35,969 nucleotides of DNA from Kytococcus schroeteri (GTDB lineage: Bacteria > Actinomycetota > Actinomycetes > Actinomycetales > Dermatophilaceae). The DNA lies in NCBI RefSeq assembly GCF_002847825.1, contig NZ_PKIZ01000003.1, positions 136,923 through 172,891 of the forward strand, in the 5' to 3' direction. Positions 29,373 to 35,969 of the stretch are shown here, piece after piece; position 1 is the stretch's first letter; every line of letters begins with the position of its first letter. The notes beneath the pieces were generated by a model. The model was not told where the DNA came from and searched no databases. It saw only the letters and a list, made by a program, of their open reading frames with translations. Position numbers and translations under genes: made by a program.

Positions 29373-30293
29373 CCACTGCGGCGTCCCGGGGTGTGCTCTG
29401 ACCCGCCCCGGGGGGATGCCGGTCTCCCGCCGGAACGCCCGGCGGAACGACACCTCCGACCCGTAGCCGGTGGCCCGGGCGACGGCCGCGACGCCGGAAC
29501 CCTCCCGCAGGAGCCGGTGCGCCTCGGCCATGCGTACCCGGGTAACCCACGCCATCGGCGCCTCCCCGGTGAGCGCGGTGAACCGAGCACTGAAGGCGCT
29601 GCGCGACAGGCCCGCCACCCGGCTCATCCCCGTGACGCCCCACGGGTGGGCCAGGTTCGCCAGCACCGCGCCCAGCACCGGTCCGATGGCGTCGTCCCGG
29701 CTGGCGGCCCACCACCCCGCCTCGGTCGGCGCCTCCCTCACGGCTCGCCGAACCTCACGCAGTGCCAGCCCCTCCACCAGGTGTGCGCTGACCTGAGCCC
29801 ACCCCTCGGCCTGTTCCTGCGCCTCCCGCAGCACCAAGGCGGCCACGGCCCGCAGAGCGGCGACGTCCTCCCCCTCGGCCGCGGCCCGCAGCAGGGGCGG
29901 CAGGCGCGCGGGCAACCGGGGGGAGGCCGGGTGCTCCAGGGCGATAGCGCCGCACACCAGGTGCAGGGCCGGGTCGCGCCCACCGAGGTCCAGCTGCTCG
30001 ATACCGCCGCCCAGGTCGACCCGGCCGCTCTCGGCCAGACCCACTGTCCACAGGGGCGTTCCGTGGGCCGCGATGCGGTGTCCGGTGCCGTGCGGGGCGA
30101 GGACGATCTCCCCCTCCCCGAGGGTCACCGTGGTGTCGTCGCAGATCACCACGCACGTGCCCTGCAGGACCAGGTGATACATCACTGACCCTGGCAGCGC
30201 CGGGAGGTCGACGGCGGTCGACCCGTCGAGCCTCGTGTCGCAGTGGAAGATCCCACGCGAGCGCAGCAGGGCACCCAAGGGGCTCGGGTCCAT
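29367..30293 (-). CDS. AraC-family transcriptional regulator with cupin N-terminal domain
   Basis: The 308-aa protein has an N-terminal cupin_6-type ligand domain (about 1-195: SVMYHLVLQGTCVV, GEIVLAPHGTGHRI). Two helix-turn-helix motifs (about 215-300) read MSRVAGLSRSAFSARFTALTGEAPMAWVTRVRMAEAHRLL and VAAVARATGYGSEVSFRRAFRRETGIPPGRVR. The ATG at 30293 is preceded by GGAGGA. It is divergent from an NAD(P)-binding protein and DUF1772 gene, the usual partners of this regulator subfamily, so it probably controls them. The inverted repeat at 30303-30346 is a candidate operator. Confidence 0.9.
   Translation of the reverse strand: MDPSPLGALLRSRGIFHCDTRLDGSTAVDLPALPGSVMYHLVLQGTCVVICDDTTVTLGEGEIVLAPHGTGHRIAAHGTPLWTVGLAESGRVDLGGGIEQLDLGGRDPALHLVCGAIALEHPASPRLPARLPPLLRAAAEGEDVAALRAVAALVLREAQEQAEGWAQVSAHLVEGLALREVRRAVREAPTEAGWWAASRDDAIGPVLGAVLANLAHPWGVTGMSRVAGLSRSAFSARFTALTGEAPMAWVTRVRMAEAHRLLREGSGVAAVARATGYGSEVSFRRAFRRETGIPPGRVRAHPGTPQWS
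29369..29401 (+). pseudogene. Possible vestigial start of the original second permease gene
   Basis: ATG at 29369 overlaps the first permease stop as ATGA and reads MTTAASRGVL before TGA. dppB-dppC pairs often overlap in exactly this way, so this may be the stump left when the regulator/epimerase/DUF1772 block was inserted. It also lies within the antisense 3' end of the AraC-family gene, so chance is possible. Confidence 0.3.
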
Positions 30294-30302
30294 CGGTCCT
30301 CC

Positions 30303-30346
30303 GGACGATCGATCATGGATGGAGGACTTCCGGGCATGGATCGTCC
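30303..30346. promoter_or_regulatory. Inverted repeat in the AraC/epimerase divergent region
   Basis: GGACGATC (30303-30310) and GATCGTCC (30339-30346) are perfect inverted arms, with ATGGA elements beside each. It lies 10 nt upstream of the regulator start and 48 nt upstream of the divergent start, suitable for a dimeric regulator. Confidence 0.45.
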
Positions 30347-30393
30347 CTCGATTCCTCGCCACGATGACACCACACGATCAGAGAGGACCCGTC

Positions 30394-31098
30394 ATGACTC
30401 ACCCAGAAGCCCCCATCACCGCCCCCGCCGCGGACGGTGCCCTGCCTGCAGCGGTCCCGGTCACCGTCGCCGTCGTCGGAGCCTCCGGCCGCGTCGGCCA
30501 GCGCGTGTCGCAGCGCCTCCGCGAGGCCGGCCACCGCGTGGTGCCCGTCTCACGCACGCCCGACCCCGGTGCCCCGCCTCCCCATCGGCCGGTGGACGCG
30601 CTGGATCCCGAGGCGGTCCGCGCGGCGCTGGAGGGGGTCGATGCCGTGGTCGTCGCCCTCGGCATCTCCGAGAACCCGCTGCGGGTGCGACTGCGCGGCT
30701 CCCGGGGTACGGCGGACGACGTCCGCTCCCGCGGGACGCGTCACGTCATCGAGGCGATGCGCGCCACGGGCGCCCGGCGCCTCGTCGTGCTCTCCAGCAC
30801 CGGGGTGGGGGACTCCGCCGGGGTCCTGACACCTGGCATGCGGCTCGTCATCGCCGGGCTGCTGCACCCCCAGTTCGCCGACCACGCCCGTCAGGAGGAG
30901 CTGGTGCGGTCCTCCTGCCTCGACTGGACCATCGCCCGGCCGGTCAACCTGCGCCCCGCCGCGAGCGCGCCGGTGGTGGCCGACCCGCACGGTCGGGTGG
31001 TCTCCATGGATGTCGGCATCGACCAGGTGGCCGACTGCCTGGCCCGCTGGGCAACCTCCTCGGAGCACCTCGGGGCCACCGTTGCGCTCTCGAGCTGA
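30394..31098 (+). CDS. NAD(P)-binding atypical SDR / NmrA-like protein
   Basis: The 234-aa Rossmann protein has VAVVGASGRVGQRVSQRLREAGHRV (dinucleotide site GASGxxG, about residues 29-35), GVDAVVVALGISENPL, RRLVVLSSTGVGDSAG and LDWTIARPVNLRP. This is the pattern of atypical short-chain dehydrogenases (SDR_a5/NAD(P)H-binding), which often lack the catalytic Tyr and act as quinone or redox sensors. GAGAGGA precedes the ATG. It is followed 7 nt later by the DUF1772-like gene and is divergent from the AraC regulator. Confidence 0.85.
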   Translation: MTHPEAPITAPAADGALPAAVPVTVAVVGASGRVGQRVSQRLREAGHRVVPVSRTPDPGAPPPHRPVDALDPEAVRAALEGVDAVVVALGISENPLRVRLRGSRGTADDVRSRGTRHVIEAMRATGARRLVVLSSTGVGDSAGVLTPGMRLVIAGLLHPQFADHARQEELVRSSCLDWTIARPVNLRPAASAPVVADPHGRVVSMDVGIDQVADCLARWATSSEHLGATVALSS

Positions 31099-31105
31099 GG
31101 CCCCC

Positions 31106-31570
31106 GTGCTCGATGTCGTGATGGGTCTCGCCCTGGTGCTCGCCGCTGTGCTGGCTGGGTTCTGGGCCACCTGGTCGGTCGTGGTCCTGCCGGCCCTGGA
31201 CTCCCTGCCGGCGCCCGTGGCCGTGGCGGCAATGCGGAGATGCAACGAGACGGTGCTCACGCCGCTGTTCCTCGTGCCGTTCGCGACGGCGCCGTTGACG
31301 GCGGCCGCCGGCGGGGTGGGTCTGCTGCTGGAGCGGGCGTGGCTGCCTGCGCTGCTGGTCGGCTTCGCGGTGGTGCTGCAGGTGGTGGGCGTTGTGGTCG
31401 TGACGGGGTTCGTCAACGTGCCCCTCAACGGCGCGCTGGCCGAGGCCCAAGGTGCGCCGTCGGAAGCCTGGGCGGCGTTCAGTGGGCCGTGGCAGCGGGC
31501 CAATCTGGTGCGGACGGCCTCCGGGCTGGCCGCGCTGGTGGTGCTGCTGGTCGCCGCGCGTATGTCCTGA
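31106..31570 (+). CDS. DUF1772 / anthrone-oxygenase-like membrane protein
   Basis: The 154-aa protein has four hydrophobic helices: VMGLALVLAAVLAGFWATWSVVVLPAL, LFLVPFATAPLTAAAGGVGLLL, WLPALLVGFAVVLQVVGVVVVTGFVNVPLN and LVRTASGLAALVVLLVAA. The VTGFVNVPLN ... W segment and size match the DUF1772 family. GAGG lies 6 nt before GTG at 31106. It is co-transcribed with the NAD(P)-binding gene, a pairing common in actinobacteria. The biochemical role is unknown. Confidence 0.8.
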   Translation: MLDVVMGLALVLAAVLAGFWATWSVVVLPALDSLPAPVAVAAMRRCNETVLTPLFLVPFATAPLTAAAGGVGLLLERAWLPALLVGFAVVLQVVGVVVVTGFVNVPLNGALAEAQGAPSEAWAAFSGPWQRANLVRTASGLAALVVLLVAARMS

Positions 31571-31578
31571 CGCCTTCC

Positions 31579-31599
31579 TGTCCCTGTCGACACGGGACA
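31579..31599 (+). other. Short inverted repeat downstream of the DUF1772 gene
   Basis: TGTCCC (31579-31584) and GGGACA (31594-31599) flank a 9-nt loop. This is a weak terminator candidate. The rest of 31571-31698 contains nothing else I can identify except the TAGGCT box before the next gene. Confidence 0.3.
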
Positions 31600-31686
31600 A
31601 CTGCGCGCTGCCGGACTCGTCGACGTGCTGCGGCACGATGGACTCCTGACACCTGGGAGATGCACCAGGGGTTCCACCCGCTTCCG

Positions 31687-31692
31687 TAGGCT
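31687..31692 (+). promoter_or_regulatory. -10 box of leaderless second permease gene
   Basis: TAGGCT lies 6 nt before the ATG at 31699 and no Shine-Dalgarno is present. It implies that the second permease and the ATPase have their own promoter, separate from the first permease. Confidence 0.5.
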
Positions 31693-31698
31693 GCCTCC

Positions 31699-32577
31699 AT
31701 GCCCACCCCGTCCCTGGCTGCCGCGGCCCCCGCTCCGGTCGCCGCCCGCCCCCCGAGCCGTGCCGGCCGCGCCTATCTGGTGGTCGGCGGGGTGATCGTG
31801 GCCGTGATGGTGGCGATGGCGCTGCTCTCCTACGTGTGGACCCCCTTCGACCCCACCCGGGTGGTCGCTTCCGACCGGCTCCAGGGGCCGAGCGCCGAGC
31901 ACTGGCTGGGGACCGACAAGTTCGGGCGCGACACCTTCAGCCAGGTCCTCGTCGGGGCGCGCACGACGCTCTACGTGGGCTTCGTGGCCGTGGGCGTGGC
32001 CGCGCTGCTGGGGGTGCCGCTCGGCATCCTCTCGGCGATGGGGCCGCGCTGGCTCGACGGGTTGATCATGCGCGCCGCCGACATCGGCCTGGCCTTCCCC
32101 GGTCTGCTGCTGGCCATCATGTTCGCCGCGGTCTTCGGGGCCTCGACCACCTCGGCGATGGTCGCCATCGGGCTGGCCAGCGTCCCCAGCTTCGCCCGCG
32201 TCACCCGTGCCGGGGCGCTGGGCGTCCTGCCGCGGGAGTTCATCACCGCCGCCCGCGTGGCCGGGCGGCGCCCCGCATCGATCGGCTGGCGGCACGTGCT
32301 GCCCAACGTGCTCGGCCTGGTCATCGTGCAGGCGTCGGTGAGCTTCGCGCTGGCGATCCTCGCCGAGGCCGGGCTCAGCTTCCTGGGCTTCGGCACCCCG
32401 CCGCCCACGCCCAGCTGGGGTCGGATGCTGCAGGAGAGCCAGTCGCTGCTGGCCTCGGATCCGCGCCTGGCGATCGTGCCCGGGGTGGCGATCGCGCTGG
32501 CCGTGCTGGGGTTCAACCTGCTCGGCGACGGGCTGCGTGACCGCTTCGACCCGCAGATGCAGGTGGTCGACCAGTGA
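31699..32577 (+). CDS. Peptide ABC transporter permease (DppC/OppC type)
   Basis: The 292-aa protein has an OppC-like N-terminus after a Pro/Ala-rich lead (AYLVVGGVIVAVMVAMALLSYVWTPFDPTR), then the typical HWLGTDKFGRDTFSQVLVGARTTL motif, the coupling loop REFITAARVAGRRPASIGWRHVLPNV and the C-terminal LNLLGDGLRDRFDPQ block. It should pair with the 28425-29372 permease, although 2.3 kb of unrelated genes separate them. Its stop overlaps the ATPase start as GTGA. Confidence 0.93.
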   Translation: MPTPSLAAAAPAPVAARPPSRAGRAYLVVGGVIVAVMVAMALLSYVWTPFDPTRVVASDRLQGPSAEHWLGTDKFGRDTFSQVLVGARTTLYVGFVAVGVAALLGVPLGILSAMGPRWLDGLIMRAADIGLAFPGLLLAIMFAAVFGASTTSAMVAIGLASVPSFARVTRAGALGVLPREFITAARVAGRRPASIGWRHVLPNVLGLVIVQASVSFALAILAEAGLSFLGFGTPPPTPSWGRMLQESQSLLASDPRLAIVPGVAIALAVLGFNLLGDGLRDRFDPQMQVVDQ

Positions 32578-34274
32578 GTGACATGGCCGCCGACACCCCC
32601 GCACCGCCTGACCCGCGCCCCCGCCTGGTGGCGCGCGACCTGTCCGTCGGCACCCGCCACCGCACCCTGGTCTCCGGGGTGGACCTGTCCCTCGATGCGG
32701 GCGAGCGCGTCGGTCTGATCGGTGAGTCCGGGTCGGGCAAGTCGCTCACGGCCCTGGCGATCATGGGGCTGCTGCCGGACAACCTGCACGCCACGGGCAG
32801 CATCGAGCTCACGCCCGAGGGGGGTGCCACCACGCAGGTGGTCGGCGCCAGCGACCGTGCGATGTCGCGCATCCGCGGCCTGGACCTCTCGATGGTCTTC
32901 CAGGAGCCCATGAGCGCGCTCAATCCCACGATGCGCGTCGGCGACCAGGTGGCCGAGGTGATGGAGATCCACGGCACCGCCCGCGGGGACGCCGCCTCCC
33001 GCCGAGCCGTGGAGCTGCTCGAGAGCGTGGGGATCACCGATGCCGAGGGAGTCGCCCGCGCCCACCCGCACCAGCTTTCCGGCGGGCAGCGGCAGCGGGT
33101 GGTCATCGCCATCGCGCTGGCCAACGACCCCGACGTGCTGATCTGCGACGAGCCGACCACCGCCCTGGACGTGACCGTGCAGGCCACCGTGCTGCGCCAG
33201 GTGCTCGACGGCGCCCGCGAGCACGACGCGGCGTTGTTGTTCATCACTCACGACCTCGCCGTGGTCTCGCAGGTGTGTGAGCGCGTGGTGGTGCTCAAGG
33301 ACGGGCAGGTGGTGGAGCGCGGGACGGTGGCCGAGGTCCTCGGCGCCCCCCAGCACCCGTACACGCAGGCCCTGGTGGCAGCCTCGCGCCTGAAGCCCCG
33401 CGCGGGCACCGGTACCACGGCGCTCGACCTCGCCGGCTCGCCCGGCGTCGATGCGGTGGCCGAGCCCGGCGAGAGCACCCCGCCGGAGGCTCCCGCCGTC
33501 GCGGTGGAGGACGTCCGGCAGGTCTACACCCGCCCCCGCCGGAGCCTGTTCTCCGCCCGGCCGCAGGTCGTGGCGCTCGATGGGGTGAGCCTCACCGTCG
33601 AGCCCGGCGAACGCTTCGGCATCGTCGGGGAGTCGGGGTCGGGCAAGTCGACGCTGCTGCGGCTGGTCGCGGGGCTGGAGTCCCCCGCATCGGGGCGGGT
33701 CGAGGTGCTCGGGCGGCAGGTCTCGGGCGTGCCGGAGCGCCGGCTCGGGTGGCTGCGGGAGAGCGTGCAGATGGTCTTCCAGGACCCGCGCGACTCGCTG
33801 GACCCGCGGATGACCGTGCGCGACGTGGTGGCCGAGCCGCTCGTGGCGCAGGGGTGGTCCGGGGGCGACCGGGACGACCGCGTGGCCGAGCTGCTGCGCC
33901 GGGTGGGCCTGGAGCCGTCGATGATGCGGCGCCACCCGCACCAGTTCAGCGGCGGGCAGCGGCAGCGCATCAGCATCGCACGGGCCCTGGCGCCCTCGCC
34001 GCGGGTGCTGCTGGCCGACGAGCCGGTCTCCGCCCTGGACGTGAGCGTGCGCGGGCAGGTGCTGGACCTCATCGGGGAGCTGGTGGACGAGCTGGGGCTG
34101 ACCCTGGTCTTCGTGAGCCACGACCTCTCGGTGGTCCGGCACGTGTGTGAGCGGGTGGCCGTGATGCGGCGCGGTGAGCTGGTGGAGGTGGCGCCCACCG
34201 AGCAGCTGTGGTCCGCGCCGGGGACGGACTACACCCGCTCCCTCATCGAGGCGATCCCGCGCATGGCGGTCTGA
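32574..34274 (+). CDS. Fused double ATPase of peptide ABC transporter (DppD-DppF)
   Basis: The 566-aa protein carries two complete ABC cassettes. Cassette 1 has GESGSGKSLT, LSGGQRQR, VLICDEPTTALD and FITHDLAVV. Cassette 2 has GESGSGKST, FSGGQRQR, VLLADEPVSALD and FVSHDLSVV. Each has the oligopeptide-type extension after the nucleotide domain (HPYTQALVAAS; DYTRSLIEAIP). Fusion replaces the usual separate DppD and DppF subunits. GTG at 32574 is coupled to the permease stop; ATG at 32583 is an alternative start. Confidence 0.94.
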   Translation: MSDMAADTPAPPDPRPRLVARDLSVGTRHRTLVSGVDLSLDAGERVGLIGESGSGKSLTALAIMGLLPDNLHATGSIELTPEGGATTQVVGASDRAMSRIRGLDLSMVFQEPMSALNPTMRVGDQVAEVMEIHGTARGDAASRRAVELLESVGITDAEGVARAHPHQLSGGQRQRVVIAIALANDPDVLICDEPTTALDVTVQATVLRQVLDGAREHDAALLFITHDLAVVSQVCERVVVLKDGQVVERGTVAEVLGAPQHPYTQALVAASRLKPRAGTGTTALDLAGSPGVDAVAEPGESTPPEAPAVAVEDVRQVYTRPRRSLFSARPQVVALDGVSLTVEPGERFGIVGESGSGKSTLLRLVAGLESPASGRVEVLGRQVSGVPERRLGWLRESVQMVFQDPRDSLDPRMTVRDVVAEPLVAQGWSGGDRDDRVAELLRRVGLEPSMMRRHPHQFSGGQRQRISIARALAPSPRVLLADEPVSALDVSVRGQVLDLIGELVDELGLTLVFVSHDLSVVRHVCERVAVMRRGELVEVAPTEQLWSAPGTDYTRSLIEAIPRMAV

Positions 34275-34303
34275 GTGCGGCGCGGTCCGTGCGTGCGGCG
34301 CAG

Positions 34304-34317
34304 GCGTCCCGGGACGC
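34304..34317 (+). terminator. Palindrome after the fused ATPase gene
   Basis: GCGTCCCGGGACGC is a perfect 14-bp palindrome, 30 nt after the stop codon. It is short on loop, so it is a weak terminator candidate, but it is the only one before the convergent tRNA. Confidence 0.35.
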
Positions 34318-34350
34318 AAGAACCTCGCCCGGCGGTGCCGGACGGGGTGG

Positions 34351-34424
34351 TGGAGCGGGTGACGAGAATCGAACTCGCGTATTCAGCTTGGGAAGCTGAT
34401 GTTCTACCATTGAACTACACCCGC
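34351..34424 (-). tRNA. tRNA-Gly(CCC)
   Basis: Minus-strand cloverleaf: acceptor GCGGGTG/CACCCGC, D arm GTTC-AATGGTA-GAAC, anticodon stem TCAGC/GCTGA with loop TTCCCAA (anticodon CCC), T arm with TTCGATT, discriminator T and an encoded CCA at 34353-34351. It reads GGG glycine codons and lies between the peptide transporter and dcd. Confidence 0.95.
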
Positions 34425-34432
34425 GGGGGTTG

Positions 34433-34459
34433 CGGGAGCCCATGGTACACGGGCTCCCG
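34433..34459 (-). promoter_or_regulatory. Hairpin and -10 box upstream of tRNA-Gly
   Basis: CGGGAGCCC (34433-34441) pairs with GGGCTCCCG (34451-34459). Within the loop the minus strand reads TACCAT (34447-34442), a reasonable -10 for the tRNA gene 18 nt away. Confidence 0.35.
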
Positions 34460-34535
34460 GGGGTGCCCGCCACGGGCGCGCGAGGTCTCGTTCAACGGCT
34501 GTGAGCCACCGCACTCGCCCCGGTAACCTCGCCCC

Positions 34536-35120
34536 ATGCTGCTGTCCGACCGCGACATCTCCGCCCGCATCGACGCCGGCGACGACTCGGCCGTGCGCCT
34601 CGACCCGTGGGAGCCGTCGATGCTGCAGCCCAGCAGCGTGGACGTGCGCCTCGACCGCTTCTTCCGGCTGTTCGACAACCACAAGTACCCGGTGATCGAC
34701 CCCGCGCAGGAGCAGCCCGACCTGACGCGCCTCGTGGAGGTGGACGGCGAGGAGTCCTTCGTGCTGCACCCCGGCGAGTTCGTGCTGGGCAGCACCTACG
34801 AGCAGATCACCCTGCCCACCGACATCGCCGCCCGCGTGGAGGGCAAGAGCAGCCTGGGGCGGCTCGGGCTGCTCACCCACGCCACGGCCGGCTTCGTGGA
34901 CCCGGGGTTCTCCGGCCACGTCACCTTGGAGCTGAGCAACGTCGCCACCTTGCCGATCGTGCTGCACCCGGGCATGAAGATCGGCCAGCTGTGCTTCTTC
35001 CAGCTCTCCTCGCCCGCCGACCACCCCTACGGCAGCGACAAGTACGGCTCGCACTACCAGGGCCAGCGCGGGCCGACCGCCTCGCGCAGCTGGAGCAACT
35101 TCCACCGCACCGCCATCTGA
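34536..35120 (+). CDS. dcd: dCTP deaminase (Dcd, probably with dUTPase activity)
   Basis: The 194-aa trimeric enzyme supplies dUMP/dUTP for thymidylate synthesis. It begins [16 protein letters not shown], then [17 protein letters not shown], the catalytic region [36 protein letters not shown] and [27 protein letters not shown], ending [13 protein letters not shown]. It is close in length and motif to the bifunctional mycobacterial deaminase/dUTPase (190 aa), so both activities are plausible. TAACCT (34524-34529) lies 6 nt before the ATG with no Shine-Dalgarno, giving a likely leaderless transcript. Confidence 0.96.
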   Translation: MLLSDRDISARIDAGDDSAVRLDPWEPSMLQPSSVDVRLDRFFRLFDNHKYPVIDPAQEQPDLTRLVEVDGEESFVLHPGEFVLGSTYEQITLPTDIAARVEGKSSLGRLGLLTHATAGFVDPGFSGHVTLELSNVATLPIVLHPGMKIGQLCFFQLSSPADHPYGSDKYGSHYQGQRGPTASRSWSNFHRTAI

Positions 35121-35197
35121 CCCCTCCGCCGCGATGCGGTGAGGGCCCCGAGTCCGTCGGCCTGCGGTTGTCGGTGGGCCCGCGTAGGGTCGAGGCC

Positions 35198-35848
35198 ATG
35201 ATCCGCTTCGAGGGCGTGACCAAGCGGTACCCCAACGGCACCGTGGCCGTGGACGACCTGCACCTGGAGTGCCCGCGGGGGCACATCACGGCACTGGTGG
35301 GCCCCTCCGGCTGCGGCAAGACCACCAGCCTGCGCATGATCAACCGCATGGTGGAGCCCTCCGAGGGGCAGATCCTCCTCGACGGCCGGCCCAACACCGA
35401 GCTCGACGCCGACGAGCTGCGCCGCACCATCGGGTACGTCATCCAGCACGGCGGGCTCTTCCCGCACCAGACGGTGCTGCGCAACGTCATGACGGTGCCG
35501 ATGCTGGTGGGCTGGGACAAGCGCAGGGCCCGCACGCGGGCGCTGGAGCTGCTGGAGCGGGTGGGGCTCGACCCGCAGCTCGCCGACCGCTACCCCGCGC
35601 AGCTCTCCGGTGGCCAGCAGCAGCGCGTGGGCGTGGCCCGGGCGCTCGCGGCGGACCCGCCGTTGATGCTCATGGACGAGCCGTTCAGCGCCGTCGACCC
35701 CATCGTGCGTGAGCACCTGCAGGACGAGTTCCTGCGCATCCAGGAGGAGTTCGGCACCACCATCGTCATGGTCACCCACGACATCGACGAGGCGATGAAG
35801 TTGGGGCACCAGGTGGCCATCCTCCGTGAGGGCGGCCACCTGGCCTAG
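35198..35848 (+). pseudogene. Glycine betaine/proline-type ABC ATPase, 3' truncated by an insertion sequence
   Basis: The 216 residues carry a full nucleotide-binding core like OpuCA/ProV: MIRFEGVTKRYPNGT, Walker A GPSGCGKTT, IGYVIQHGGLFPHQTV (typical of the osmoprotectant branch), LSGGQQQR, LMLMDEPFSAVDP and THDIDEA. It ends LREGGHLA and TAG, where relatives continue with a Q-Y-D-x-P-type segment and often CBS domains. The TAG is followed two bases later by an IS481-like end at 35850, so the stop belongs to the junction. TAGGGT (35185-35190) lies 7 nt before the ATG. The core may still fold, but loss of the C-terminus probably impairs it. Confidence 0.8.
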
Positions 35849-35890
35849 GTGTGATGTCCAGGGACGTTGTTGCGTGACTCGCTGACAGGT

Positions 35891-35953
35891 GAAGGCCTCC
35901 TGTTGCGAGAGTGGAGCTGTCTAAGAACCGCTGCACGCACCTAGGAGGCCTTC
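35891..35953 (+). promoter_or_regulatory. Inverted repeat sequestering the transposase ribosome-binding site
   Basis: GAAGGCCTCCT (35891-35901) is perfectly complementary to AGGAGGCCTTC (35943-35953), which contains the AGGAGG immediately before the GTG start. Folding would hide the site in long read-through transcripts. Similar protection against outside transcription is known for other insertion sequences. Confidence 0.65.
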
Positions 35954-35969
35954 GTGTCCCACGCTAACG
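35954..35969 (+). CDS. IS481-family transposase, first codons (3' partial)
   Basis: GTG TCC CAC GCT AAC (V/M-S-H-A-N) follows AGGAGG by 5 nt and runs off the window. MSHAN is a frequent start of actinobacterial IS481 transposases. Only five codons are visible. Confidence 0.6.

Larger units (their letters stand above)
35850..35969 (+). mobile_element. IS481-like element, left end (partial)
   Basis: The element starts TGTGATGTCCAGGGACGTTG at 35850, right behind a CCTAGG hexamer (35844-35849), and runs off the window. The transposase begins at 35954. The TGT terminus and the MSHAN start fit actinobacterial IS481-family elements; the rest cannot be checked. Confidence 0.75.

Noticed and set aside
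31971..34319. 782-codon minus-strand frame opposite the permease and fused ATPase
   Set aside because: It is His/Gly/Arg-rich and antisense to well-supported ABC genes.

Overview
The window is GC-rich (roughly 70% by eye) and reads as an actinobacterial chromosome segment. Support comes from the rpsF-ssb-rpsR-rplI cluster, a mycothiol-type arsenate reductase domain, bioB followed by a BsaP-like protein, a FadE5-like acyl-CoA dehydrogenase, a DUF222/HNH protein and many starts preceded at 6-7 nt by a TANNNT box with no Shine-Dalgarno (leaderless style). A Micrococcales-like organism is plausible, but the genus cannot be fixed from this alone.

Layout. 1-3.1 kb: the end of a polytopic membrane protein (GT87-like), then rpsF-ssb-rpsR-rplI closed by a terminator. 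3.1-5.4 kb: an island with ISL3-type ends and near-identical 8-bp flanks. It holds a decayed transposase and a coupled gene pair (a secreted HNH-like putative toxin and a putative immunity protein). 5.4-10 kb: a CopD-CtaG fusion, a nitrilase-family hydrolase and two tandem paralogous lipoproteins. 10-14 kb: a FadE5-like dehydrogenase, a small membrane protein, bioB and a bsaP-like gene. 14-15.7 kb: a DUF222/HNH protein. 15.7-20.9 kb: an arsenic locus, with arsR divergent from acr3 - double-domain arsC - arsO - methyltransferase, and a convergent ArsC1'-like protein that has lost its catalytic cysteine and sits behind a possible PHO box.

21-25.2 kb: an Old Yellow Enzyme-type oxidoreductase divergent from a four-gene operon (tiny secreted peptide, ABC ATPase, two membrane proteins) that I do not recognise as a described system. 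25.3-34.3 kb: a peptide ABC transporter whose genes are split up. The binding protein is separated from the first permease by an alanine/glycine:cation symporter. The two permeases are separated by an AraC regulator, an NAD(P)-binding protein and a DUF1772-like protein. The last gene is a fused double ATPase. 34.3-36 kb: tRNA-Gly(CCC), dcd, and a glycine-betaine-type ABC ATPase cut short by an IS481-like element whose start lies at the window end.

The most interesting items are the ISL3-bounded toxin/immunity-like cargo, the peptide-plus-ABC operon, the arsenate-reductase set (a fusion of two mechanistic classes plus a cysteine-free paralogue) and the PHO-box-like triple repeat.
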